Shown: one piece after another, positions 1 to 6,986 of the stretch
Position numbering within the stretch: the first letter of the stretch is position 1
Layout of the letters: each line of letters begins with the position of its first letter
Assembly: GCA_002367335.1 (NCBI GenBank)
Contig: DFBI01000054.1
Span: 1 to 15,032, forward strand
Reading direction: 5' to 3'
From: Syntrophaceae bacterium UBA3084
GTDB taxonomy: Bacteria; Desulfobacterota; Syntrophia; Syntrophales; UBA6807
Length of the DNA: 15,032 nucleotides
Translations under genes and position numbers: made by a program
Notes under the pieces: model-generated
What the model was told of the DNA's origin: nothing
What the model saw: only the letters and a program-made list of their open reading frames with translations
The model's database searches: none

Positions 1-1
1 T

Positions 2-118
2 TGCATCGAACAACTGCTTTTCTGGTGGCAAGTTTATTCATCTTCAGTTGTACAGAAACTTGCTCATTTTGGCGAACAACTTAAATCAGTCTATTTACTA
101 GGCCGCCTCCATTATTAG
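2..118 (+). CDS. Possible C-terminal tail of an upstream gene (partial)
   Basis: From base 2 the second forward frame is open for 38 codons and ends at TAG 116-118. The translation has a natural amphipathic composition (it begins CIEQLLFWWQVY and ends YLLGRLHY), unlike the noncoding stretches nearby. The gene would start left of the window. The first frame is also open for 27 codons but reads less like protein. No family can be assigned to so short a piece, and it could be chance. Confidence 0.3.
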   Translation, partial: CIEQLLFWWQVYSSSVVQKLAHFGEQLKSVYLLGRLHY

Positions 119-145
119 ACTGCTATAATTTTCAACAAGTTACCT

Positions 146-169
146 GTTCAACTGGCAGAGCCGTTGAAC
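146..169. other. Hairpin after the upstream reading frame
   Basis: A 7-bp perfect stem (GTTCAAC / GTTGAAC) encloses one bulged T and a 3-bp GGC/GCC stem closed by the triloop AGA. It lies 28 bases after the stop at 116-118. No T-run follows on either strand, so it is not a classical factor-independent terminator. It could be an RNA 3'-end structure or an operator. Confidence 0.35.
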
Positions 170-190
170 TCTGACCATACCCAAAGGACG

Positions 191-212
191 TGGTTTTATA
201 CATTTGAATAAA
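191..212. repeat. 22-bp long-range direct repeat, copy 1
   Basis: This 22-base sequence (begins TGGTTTTATAC, ends TTTGAATAAA) recurs without mismatch and in the same orientation at 12084-12105. Within copy 1 the octamer TTATACAT (196-203) recurs at 214-221, an 18-base period. It lies just upstream of the sigma-54-like promoter at 236-252, so an activator-binding site is one possible role; a mobile-element end or shared recombination tract is another. Confidence 0.6.
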
Positions 213-235
213 ATTATACATAACATCTACTTTTA

Positions 236-252
236 TTGGCATAGATTATGCT
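236..252 (+). promoter_or_regulatory. Candidate sigma-54 (RpoN) -24/-12 promoter
   Basis: The sequence TTGGCAT-AGATT-ATGCT matches the sigma-54 consensus TTGGCAC-N5-TTGCW with two substitutions (C to T in the -24 box, T to A in the -12 box). The invariant GG (238-239) and GC (250-251) are separated by exactly 10 bases, the strict family spacing. A start about 12 bases after the GC would give a leader of about 60 bases before the ATG at 322. Sigma-54 promoters need an enhancer-binding activator, and the repeats at 191-221 are candidate upstream sites although unusually close. Confidence 0.5.
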
Positions 253-311
253 TGTCAAAACGCATAACGCTTACTGAATTTATTTGATTCCTAATCATTA
301 CTAATCTTAAT

Positions 312-316
312 GGAGG
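312..316 (+). promoter_or_regulatory. Ribosome binding site that sets the start at 322
   Basis: GGAGG lies five bases before the ATG at 322. It overlaps the earlier in-frame ATG at 310, which has no comparable site of its own and would add four residues ahead of the signal peptide. The downstream ATG is therefore preferred. Confidence 0.75.
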
Positions 317-321
317 TCAAA

Positions 322-2058
322 ATGAAAAAAAAATGTTTCTTTTCATTGTTATTTTTACTTTCTTTAGTAGCTACATCATTCGCGGCTCCAGTGGCCAATA
401 TTGATGTATTCGTAGCCAAAACAGGGTCCGACACGTACGGCGACGGCTCAGAAAACTCTCCCTATCACACGCTGGCTCATGCTGTTTTGAGGGCTTCATC
501 TGGACAGACAGTTGGCCTGGCAGATGGAATTTACAAAGAAAATCTCATCAAAGTCCCGCAGGGGGTTTCCATTAGCTCTATTTCACAGGACGCATCCAAG
601 GTCATAATCAGACCTACAGATCGTTTAGGGATCGGCCAGCCATTTTTTCAACTTTCAAGCCCTAATCCTGGTTCATCCGGTAATCAATCTGTCTCATATA
701 TTACCTTAGATGGAGATGTAGATGGAGGCGGCAATGCTGGCAGGGGCGTTTTTGTGAGAAACAGAAATGATGTACGGATTCATCACTGTACAATAAAGGA
801 TTTTGGTAGAGTTACGTATGGTGGGGGTATATTTATAGAATCTACTCAAGATGGTAAACAATGTCGATTGAGAGATTACTGGCCTCATGATCCTGGACCT
901 CCTGGAGATGATTCCAATTTTCTTACAACTCCCCATCCTTGGCCTGGCAATCCAGTAGAACGTTTTGAGTTTGATCACAACGCTGTTATCAGTTGTGGTC
1001 TCGATTGGGATTATGATGTTCCCACGCCGGGAAGAGGTTATGGGCAACTGAATTTTTGGAATGTAAAGGATTCAAATATACATCATAATCTTTTAGATAA
1101 TTCCAAAATAGGAGATCATTGCATTAGAGGTTTGGGAAGCTGTACTGCGCTTCTGTGGAATGTTGATTTTTACAGCAATGATATGCGTATGAAACGGAGA
1201 GCACATACGCATAATTTTGGTTTTGAGACTTGGGGGCATAGAGGAGGTTGTGAGGTTTATAATAATACCTTTGATAACATTGCGCTTTCTATTACATATG
1301 GCAAAGAAACTGAGGTACGTAACAATACTATTATCCACCATCCTTATCTTAATGGCGCATGCAGATCTTTGGGTGTGGAATTTACCTTTCAATCTTATGG
1401 TAAGATCGATGGAAATTATATTGAAGGGAGTCATCCTACTGCCATATCAGTGGGGAATGCAGGTTTAGTAAATTTCTGGATGACATTGAATGATGTAGTT
1501 ATAAGTAATAATATATGTGTAGGAGCTTCTCAGTTTGGAATTGGTGTAACGGCTTTTGAGGCCAAAAGTATTTTTGATGGTTTTAAGATATATAATAATG
1601 TAGTAGCAAAAGGGAATGATGATAGTAGATTAATAGGCACAGGAATTAAACTTGATGCGTCTGATGGTTCTACATTAAAAAATACAGAAGTAGCAAATAA
1701 CATTGTTATTGGGGGTGGGTGGTATGCAGCTAGAACTCTTATAAGAGATGGAAGTACTTATAGCAATAATACAATCAAAAATAATCTGTTTTATGGAAAC
1801 CAACATAATTCCTGGTTGCGAGATTCTGCACAAAATACTGTTGTCCTGGATCCAAAATTCGTAGGCGGAACAGGGGCTGATGCTTATAAACTGCGCAGCA
1901 GTGATTCCCCAGCCATAGGGGCAGGCGTACCCGTTCCTTTAACTTATGATTTTGCAGGGAACCCTTTTTATAAGTCACATCCAAGTCTTGGGGCTTATGA
2001 ATATAATGAGACCGTAATATCGCCTCCTGAAAATGTTAAAGTGACTCCCATATTATGA
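322..2058 (+). CDS. Secreted right-handed parallel beta-helix protein
   Basis: This 578-residue protein begins with a typical Sec signal peptide: MKKK, a hydrophobic core (residues 5-18) and a likely cleavage after SFA (19-21). The N-terminal block VFVAKTGSDTYGDGS with a following SPYHTLAHAV resembles the DUF1565-type opening of beta-helix proteins. Residues from about 150 to 500 carry repeated rungs such as VYNNTF, VRNNTI, ISNNIC, IYNNVV and VANNIV, the asparagine ladder of a right-handed beta-helix. The C-terminus (SPAIGAG, then LGAYEY) resembles that of choice-of-anchor-Q beta-helix proteins, and the short tail SPPENVKV looks like the beginning of a fibronectin-III domain or linker cut short. 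Such folds include polysaccharide lyases, epimerases and binding proteins; no catalytic signature was recognised. Its position before the sulfotransferase and glycosyltransferase genes suggests action on the exported polymer. The middle of the gene is more AT-rich than either end. A sigma-54-like promoter precedes it and a terminator follows. Confidence 0.85.
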   Translation: MKKKCFFSLLFLLSLVATSFAAPVANIDVFVAKTGSDTYGDGSENSPYHTLAHAVLRASSGQTVGLADGIYKENLIKVPQGVSISSISQDASKVIIRPTDRLGIGQPFFQLSSPNPGSSGNQSVSYITLDGDVDGGGNAGRGVFVRNRNDVRIHHCTIKDFGRVTYGGGIFIESTQDGKQCRLRDYWPHDPGPPGDDSNFLTTPHPWPGNPVERFEFDHNAVISCGLDWDYDVPTPGRGYGQLNFWNVKDSNIHHNLLDNSKIGDHCIRGLGSCTALLWNVDFYSNDMRMKRRAHTHNFGFETWGHRGGCEVYNNTFDNIALSITYGKETEVRNNTIIHHPYLNGACRSLGVEFTFQSYGKIDGNYIEGSHPTAISVGNAGLVNFWMTLNDVVISNNICVGASQFGIGVTAFEAKSIFDGFKIYNNVVAKGNDDSRLIGTGIKLDASDGSTLKNTEVANNIVIGGGWYAARTLIRDGSTYSNNTIKNNLFYGNQHNSWLRDSAQNTVVLDPKFVGGTGADAYKLRSSDSPAIGAGVPVPLTYDFAGNPFYKSHPSLGAYEYNETVISPPENVKVTPIL

Positions 2059-2073
2059 TTCAGCTAAAAATAT

Positions 2074-2127
2074 GAGGTGGATTCGGAATTTGAAATAGTC
2101 TATATCCCGGATTCGCCTCTTCTTTTT
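2074..2127 (+). terminator. Factor-independent terminator after the beta-helix gene
   Basis: Arms 2074-2086 and 2107-2119 form a 13-bp RNA stem that includes three G-U wobbles, around a 20-base loop. It is followed at once by a T-rich tract (2120-2127, TTCTTTTT). The position, 15 bases after the stop codon, fits termination of the beta-helix transcript and separates it from the sulfotransferase gene. Confidence 0.6.
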
Positions 2128-2590
2128 ACTTGTCTACAATCTTGAATTGAATTCCGATGAATATCCTCAATCAAGCCGCAGGCGTGCCAAGAAATTGAGG
2201 ATCGTATAGTATAACAATGACGCGCCTTTTTCTCTATAACCAAGGTATGCCTTGCGGCTAAAAAGCAATTTTGAAAAAATAATCGCCGAGGTAATATGCG
2301 GCGATTGTTGCCTGTTGGCCATGTTAATCTCTATAAGGAATGTCGAAATGACCCTTTCGTAATTCTGCGGTTCCTTGTTCAATATTCGATATTCAATGTT
2401 TTGGGGCGGTTACAAGAACTTCAGAACACCCTCGGTGTCAGTGTGTAAAGGTCATGGTTTTCTTCTTGCGTGGGATACGGTCGAAGCATTATTTTGTTGA
2501 CACTGTTAGACATATTGAAAATAGATGATAAAAGATGATATTTCTGCAAGATTTGAGCATGAAAGAAGATGATTGAATAAAAGGAATTCT
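2128..2590. other. Intergenic region without a recognisable gene
   Basis: This gap holds several small structures: a 9-bp inverted repeat (ATCCTCAAT 2163-2171 / 2194-2202), the terminator-like hairpin at 2281-2306, and a 5-bp hairpin with a 3-base loop at 2426-2438. The AT-rich run at 2379-2399 resembles filler sequence common between environmental bacterial genes. A perfect TTGACA (2497-2502) is present, but the best -10 candidates near 2520-2527 match poorly, so a sigma-70 promoter for the sulfotransferase gene is only weakly supported. No convincing protein reading frame was seen. Confidence 0.5.
2273..2306 (-). terminator. Terminator-like hairpin reading leftward
   Basis: AATCGCCG (2281-2288) and CGGCGATT (2299-2306) form a perfect 8-bp stem with a 10-base loop. 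Read on the minus strand the stem is followed by ATTTTTTC, the form of a factor-independent terminator. No minus-strand gene was recognised to its right (2307-2590), so it may end an antisense or small RNA, be a relic, or be coincidental. Confidence 0.35.
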
Positions 2591-3550
2591 ATGGCCAAAT
2601 TAGTCTATATAGTTTCAGTAGGTCATTCAGGATCCACCCTTCTGGATATTGTTATTGGTACAATACCGCGAGTGATTTCCACTGGTGAATGTACTTACTT
2701 GCCATGGCAGATTTTTCGACGCGGCGAATCTGATCCTAATGCGGCTAAAGAGGATGTCTGTAGTTGCCTTAAGAGCTTTTACGAATGTCCGGAATGGAAT
2801 AGTGTAATAAATTATTTAAATAATCGCGTAGGCTTTGATTTATATAAAAATCCATATAAGTTTCGCATTGCCTTACTAAGGCCGCATCAGTATAATGGCA
2901 AAAAACAACCTTTAGACAGGATGATCTTAGGTCTATATGTCAGACTCATACAGCGAAAATATTTGCGATTTGCTTCACATATACTGGGATTATCATGTAA
3001 AAACATTGTCCATAATAATTGGCTCCTTTTTGATGCCATCACAAAAGTCCGCGGAGCAGAATATGTAGTAGATTCATCTAAGGATTTCAGTAGAGTGCAT
3101 CTATTACATTCGGTGCGTAAATCTGACGTTTCCTTGATTTTGCTTATTCGTGATGTGAGAGGCATTGCTGCATCAGCAGTTAAGCGTGGAGACAATCCTT
3201 TAGAAGCCGCTCAAGCCTGGAAATTCTTCTATATTCGAGTGATTAAGGCTCTTAGATGGATTAATGTGCCGATCATCAAAGTGAGATACGAAAATTTATG
3301 TGAAAATCCGATAAAACAGCGTAAAATCATAGCTGAGTTTCTCGGCTTGCCTGATCCTGGGGAACAAATGACGATCAATACTCATGACCACCACTTAGTC
3401 GCTGGGAACCCCATGAGGTATAAAGGCAATATCGATATTAAATGTGATAAATATTGGCATAAGGCGCTAGACAAGAAACTATGTTTAAAATTACAATTTT
3501 ACAATGAAGAACTTGCTGATATGATGGGCAAATTGCTTTTCGAGGAATAA
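2591..3550 (+). CDS. PAPS-dependent sulfotransferase
   Basis: This 319-residue cytosolic enzyme is predicted to transfer sulfate from PAPS to a carbohydrate or lipid acceptor. The 5'-phosphosulfate-binding loop is SVGHSGSTLLD at residues 9-19. The 3'-phosphate-binding segment is LIRDVRGIAAS, with Arg187 and Ser195 at the usual spacing of eight, preceded by VVDSSKD (159-165). Cys57, Cys59 and Cys66 (CSCLKSFYEC) match the cysteine-rich insert (CGCG...EC-type) seen in one bacterial sulfotransferase subfamily. ATG 2591 is chosen because AAGGA lies six bases upstream; an in-frame TTG at 2573 would add six residues but lacks such a site. It stands alone, with gaps of about 530 bases before it and 146 after. 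No PAPS-synthesis genes are in the window. In this context the target is probably the polysaccharide or a glycolipid (inference). Confidence 0.85.
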   Translation: MAKLVYIVSVGHSGSTLLDIVIGTIPRVISTGECTYLPWQIFRRGESDPNAAKEDVCSCLKSFYECPEWNSVINYLNNRVGFDLYKNPYKFRIALLRPHQYNGKKQPLDRMILGLYVRLIQRKYLRFASHILGLSCKNIVHNNWLLFDAITKVRGAEYVVDSSKDFSRVHLLHSVRKSDVSLILLIRDVRGIAASAVKRGDNPLEAAQAWKFFYIRVIKALRWINVPIIKVRYENLCENPIKQRKIIAEFLGLPDPGEQMTINTHDHHLVAGNPMRYKGNIDIKCDKYWHKALDKKLCLKLQFYNEELADMMGKLLFEE

Positions 3551-3696
3551 TTGCTATGAGCCATTTTTTTCAGGCGACTTACACTGATATTTAGACATCG
3601 AGATAGGGTAAGGTGTTTTCCACACATCAGGAAAGATCCCCGTTCACAAATCTATAGTAATTATCCTTTATTGAATATTTCTTCCTATTATAAGAT

Positions 3697-4998
3697 ATGC
3701 ATCTATTGAACAGAGCATCACCAATTCACCTATTTTTATATGCCTATTTTCTTTTCTATTGGCCCACATGGTATCAAAGAAAACAACCCTTGATAACTAT
3801 TGGTTCAATTGATATTCATCCATCTGATATTTCTTTTCTGGCACTAAGTTTTACATGTATATTAATTATATTAAATCTAATAATAACAAGACAAACAGTT
3901 AAGGTACGCTTGCAGAATACCAATCCGTTTGTCTTGGCGCTGATATCATTATATGTCTATATAGTAATAAAATATTTTATTAATGGAGAATATTCAGTCA
4001 GTAGCTTAAGAATGTTGTTGAAATATTCTGGTGGATATATAATGTTGTTATTTATACCTATTCTTATCAATAACCTTAAGAGTATACGTCATATGTTAAT
4101 AATAGGGTTGCTATTTGCGGTCTATATATTTTTTATGCACATATATAAATTTTATATCATAGGATATGAATTGCATATTTTGGGAGGAAGTTTTGCTTAT
4201 TTTACTATGCCTATGTTTTTTATGTTGTTGGGTAATGGCTGTCTTTCGATAATAAGGCCAAGATTTTCAAAAACGATTAAAGTCCTTATCGTGTTAACCG
4301 TGTTCTTGTCAGGTCATAGGAGTGCATTTATAGCATTCCTTGCTTCTATCTTCATGTGGAGTTATTACAGAGGTCTAAAGAAAATAGCCAATGAATTATT
4401 TATAGTAGGGGTGGTTTTATGTTTTGCTTTGGCAGTGGTTTTTTACGCTAATTCGTCAATTATTACCGAAAGCATTGAGAGGGCCTCTACTACATTTGAT
4501 ACTAAGCAAGGTACATACCAGGGAAGATGGAGCAATATCTTTAAAATTATTGAAAGAGGTAAAAGGAATCCGTGGATGGGAGTTCCGTTAGGAGAAAATA
4601 TCACTGCGGATTATGAGGCCTGGCCAGTAAAAACGGGGAATATTACTTCAACTAGAATGATTCCAGTAGTTACGCCTCATAATCTCATTTTAGAATGGTT
4701 ATATCGTTACGGAATAGTTGGTGTAATTATAGGTATAGGCATTTTAATAATATCTTTTAAGGAGTGTTTTAGATTCTTAAAGAAATATAAAAAGAATGAA
4801 ATGATGTATAATTTTGGTATAGCGATACTTTGTGCTTTGATATTTAATCTCGTCCTTTCTTTTTGTAATGTTACTACATCATCTATGTTTCATTCCTTCT
4901 TTCTTTATTGGCCATTAATGCTTTTGATTTCTATGGACAGAATTGTGGATAGTCCAAAAGGCGTTACAGGAGATTGTAATGGTAATGCTTTTATTTAA
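3697..4998 (+). CDS. O-antigen ligase/polymerase-type membrane protein (Wzy/WaaL-like)
   Basis: This 433-residue protein has about eleven hydrophobic segments (roughly residues 10-30, 45-65, 78-95, 110-125, 132-155, 165-190, 195-225, 235-252, 340-358, 375-392 and 400-418). A long hydrophilic loop lies at about 253-335, the usual periplasmic loop of the Wzy_C/O-antigen ligase superfamily. Conserved-looking elements are SGHRSAF (205-211) before the loop, GRW followed by NPWMGVPLG inside it, and PHNLILEWLYRYG beginning at Pro327, a hallmark of the family. It would polymerise lipid-linked repeat units or ligate glycan to an acceptor; sequence alone does not separate the two. An in-frame TAA two codons upstream fixes ATG 3697 as the earliest start, but no good ribosome site is visible. 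The gene is distinctly AT-rich compared with the genes after 6300, as is common for polymerase genes in such loci. Confidence 0.85.
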   Translation: MHLLNRASPIHLFLYAYFLFYWPTWYQRKQPLITIGSIDIHPSDISFLALSFTCILIILNLIITRQTVKVRLQNTNPFVLALISLYVYIVIKYFINGEYSVSSLRMLLKYSGGYIMLLFIPILINNLKSIRHMLIIGLLFAVYIFFMHIYKFYIIGYELHILGGSFAYFTMPMFFMLLGNGCLSIIRPRFSKTIKVLIVLTVFLSGHRSAFIAFLASIFMWSYYRGLKKIANELFIVGVVLCFALAVVFYANSSIITESIERASTTFDTKQGTYQGRWSNIFKIIERGKRNPWMGVPLGENITADYEAWPVKTGNITSTRMIPVVTPHNLILEWLYRYGIVGVIIGIGILIISFKECFRFLKKYKKNEMMYNFGIAILCALIFNLVLSFCNVTTSSMFHSFFLYWPLMLLISMDRIVDSPKGVTGDCNGNAFI

Positions 4999-5073
4999 AA
5001 TGGAAAGTTATACCAGGTGGGGTGAGATTAGGTAAGGTGTGTATGTGTACTATTATCAGAGGACATTACATCT

Positions 5074-5266
5074 ATGAAGAAGACCGTTAACAAAAGGATT
5101 GTTTTTTCCGCCAGAAAATTAGGTTGGTACTCTGATCTCATTCAGAAATTAGAGGAAAACTGGATTGTAGATAGATTTGAGGTTCATTATTGGGCCTGCA
5201 CAAAGAATAATGGACGGTTTCATTAAAGATAGAGAGAAGGTGCTGTCAGCACATGTCTCCAATTAG
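5074..5266 (+). pseudogene. Small decayed reading frame, possible gene remnant
   Basis: ATG 5074, with AGAGGA about ten bases upstream, opens a 50-codon frame ending at TAA 5224-5226. Its translation is protein-like (KRIVFSARKLGWYSDLIQKL, later DRFEVHYWA). Near 5200 a different frame becomes the more protein-like one (MDGFIKDREKVLSAHV) and runs to TAG 5264-5266, ten bases before the next gene. This pattern suggests an N-terminal fragment with a frameshift, perhaps from another sugar-processing gene. No family was recognised, and a genuine short peptide gene is an alternative. Confidence 0.35.
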
Positions 5267-5275
5267 AATATAACG

Positions 5276-6301
5276 ATGATAGTTGTAACAGACCTATTAA
5301 GACGGCCGATTGACGAAGGAGCTAAAGTTACAACGTATAATTTTTTAAAACAACTCAAGACTTATAATGCTAATGCTACCGTAGTGTCCATTAATGGGGA
5401 CTCATCGTTTGAGTTCGTAGACAATCATTATTATCTCAACAAGTTACTTTTAAATTTAAGTTTTTTTAAAGATATAAGCCAATATAATGACAATAGTATA
5501 TTATACATCCCTGAAGCCTCAGCCACTTTTTTTTCTTTTATCAGAGCAAAGCTATTATACCTGTTTACCGGTAAGGATGTTTATGTTTTATCATTGCAGC
5601 CTCGAACCTACAGACCAATAAGCAGGGCTCTTATTAAGGTAATTCCGCCTAAATTAATTATTACTCCGTCCAACACCACAGGACGGTATTTTTCTAAACT
5701 TGGAATTAAAAGTAAAGTGCTGCCACTCGGAGTTGATGATAGCAAATATTATGAATTCAACGCTGTAGTCAGGAAAGAGTTACGAAGCAAGTACAAAATT
5801 CAACAAGGAAGGATCGTGCTTTTACATGTAGGACACGTCCAGCATTCACGCAATCTTCAATGGATGGTGCGAGTGAAAGAAATACTGCCGAAAATAGAAA
5901 TTATAATTGTCGGCAGCACATATAACCAAGACGATAAGAAGTTGTATGAAAATCTCCTTAACAAGGGAATCAGGGTGATCAGGGAGTATAGTCCTAATAT
6001 GGAAGAAATATACAATTTGGCAGATTATTATATTTTCCCGGTGGTCCGGAACGATGGCGTTATTGGAACACCCTTGTCAGTTCTTGAGGCGATGGCGTGC
6101 AATCTTCCAGTAATTACTACCCGTTTTGGGAGTCTACCTGATGTTTTTAAAGAGGATGAATGTTTTCATTATGTCAAATCGAGCGAGGAAATAGTTTCCA
6201 TCCTGAAAAAAAGTAAGTCTATCAACTGCAACAACATTGAGAAAATCAAACCTTTTACCTGGGATGCTATAGCAGTACGCCTTGTTGAAATGGTCGAATA
6301 A
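5276..6301 (+). CDS. GT4-family glycosyltransferase, first gene of the compact operon
   Basis: A 341-residue cytosolic glycosyltransferase of the GT-B fold that would add one sugar from a nucleotide-sugar donor to the lipid-linked repeat unit. The N-terminal acceptor domain opens with VVTDLLRRPIDEGAKVTTYN; the phrase DEGAKVTTYNFLKQL is typical of GT4 enzymes. The C-terminal donor domain begins near LLHVGHVQHSRNL (about residue 180) and ends its active site with IGTPLSVLEAMACNLPVITT. The first glutamate of the usual EX7E motif is replaced by Ile263; Glu271 is kept. ATG 5276 is the first ATG after an in-frame TAG at 5264, with no strong ribosome site. It is followed four bases later by the kinase-like gene, so the two are likely co-transcribed. 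The sugar and linkage cannot be told from sequence. Confidence 0.8.
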   Translation: MIVVTDLLRRPIDEGAKVTTYNFLKQLKTYNANATVVSINGDSSFEFVDNHYYLNKLLLNLSFFKDISQYNDNSILYIPEASATFFSFIRAKLLYLFTGKDVYVLSLQPRTYRPISRALIKVIPPKLIITPSNTTGRYFSKLGIKSKVLPLGVDDSKYYEFNAVVRKELRSKYKIQQGRIVLLHVGHVQHSRNLQWMVRVKEILPKIEIIIVGSTYNQDDKKLYENLLNKGIRVIREYSPNMEEIYNLADYYIFPVVRNDGVIGTPLSVLEAMACNLPVITTRFGSLPDVFKEDECFHYVKSSEEIVSILKKSKSINCNNIEKIKPFTWDAIAVRLVEMVE

Positions 6302-6305
6302 ATCA

Positions 6306-6986
6306 ATGTTTATTGTTTACATATCAGGTATAGACGGCTGCGGGAAAACAACCCAGGCGAAATTGCTTGTTGAGGAACTGCAAAAGCAGGGCCTGGATGC
6401 TGATTATATGTGGTTTAGATGGGAGCCTTCCTTTCGGAAAATCATCAATGCTTTTAGAACGGTAAAAACGAAGCATACTGTTGCCGCCAAAACCGATATT
6501 GTAGAGTCAGAAAACACCGAGCAAGGGGACTGGCTGAAATTTAAGAGAAATATTTTGTCAAACTCAGTGGTTAGAAGATTATGGCTGCTATACGCCTGTT
6601 TTGATTATTTCACAGCATATCGCAGAGGTTTCCGGAAAATAACATCGGAAGTGATTGTGATCGATCGTTATGTTGATGATTTCATCATTGACCAGGCTAT
6701 TAACCTGAAGATGCCACCTGAACAAAGTTATCTGATCAAAAAAAATTTTTTTCTGAAAAAATTTCATTTCCCGGATTTTAACATTATTATTAATTTGCCT
6801 GCCATGGAAGGCTATACTCGTAAAAGTGACGGAACTTCCCTTTCTTACCTGGAAACCCGCGAAAAATATTACCAAACCATGACCGACAGTAAAACCATCC
6901 ACCTCGATGGCCTTGAGAGGATAAATGACTTGAGTGATAAAATCAGGATTTGGATATTTAGTCAGTTGAAGGTGACGGGTACATGA
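6306..6986 (+). CDS. Thymidylate-kinase-like P-loop kinase
   Basis: A 226-residue soluble protein with a Walker A loop GIDGCGKTT (residues 8-16), the form used by thymidylate kinases, and a DRY motif (Asp120-Arg121-Tyr122, in VIVIDRYVDDF) where those enzymes have DR(Y/H). Near the C-terminus TRKSDGTSLSYLETREKYY resembles the LID and following helix. Thymidylate kinase phosphorylates dTMP, but diverged members occur inside polysaccharide loci with no proven substrate. ATG 6306 is preferred over an in-frame TTG at 6282 because it directly precedes the first beta strand and lies four bases after the previous stop. Its stop overlaps the next gene's start (ATGA, 6983-6986), implying translational coupling with the phosphohydrolase. 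A role in phosphorylating a sugar or nucleotide precursor of the polymer is inference; a second housekeeping-type kinase is the alternative. Confidence 0.75.
   Translation: MFIVYISGIDGCGKTTQAKLLVEELQKQGLDADYMWFRWEPSFRKIINAFRTVKTKHTVAAKTDIVESENTEQGDWLKFKRNILSNSVVRRLWLLYACFDYFTAYRRGFRKITSEVIVIDRYVDDFIIDQAINLKMPPEQSYLIKKNFFLKKFHFPDFNIIINLPAMEGYTRKSDGTSLSYLETREKYYQTMTDSKTIHLDGLERINDLSDKIRIWIFSQLKVTGT

Noticed and set aside
124..129. TATAAT box upstream of the beta-helix gene
   Set aside because: No -35-like hexamer lies 16-18 bases upstream (bases 101-106 are GGCCGC), it is nearly 200 bases from the start codon, and the sigma-54-like site closer to the gene is better.
2167..2382. 71-residue minus-strand reading frame in the gap before the sulfotransferase
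   Set aside because: It runs through both the terminator-like hairpin and the 9-bp inverted repeat, lacks a clear ribosome site, and shows no recognisable family; more likely a chance frame through structured noncoding DNA.
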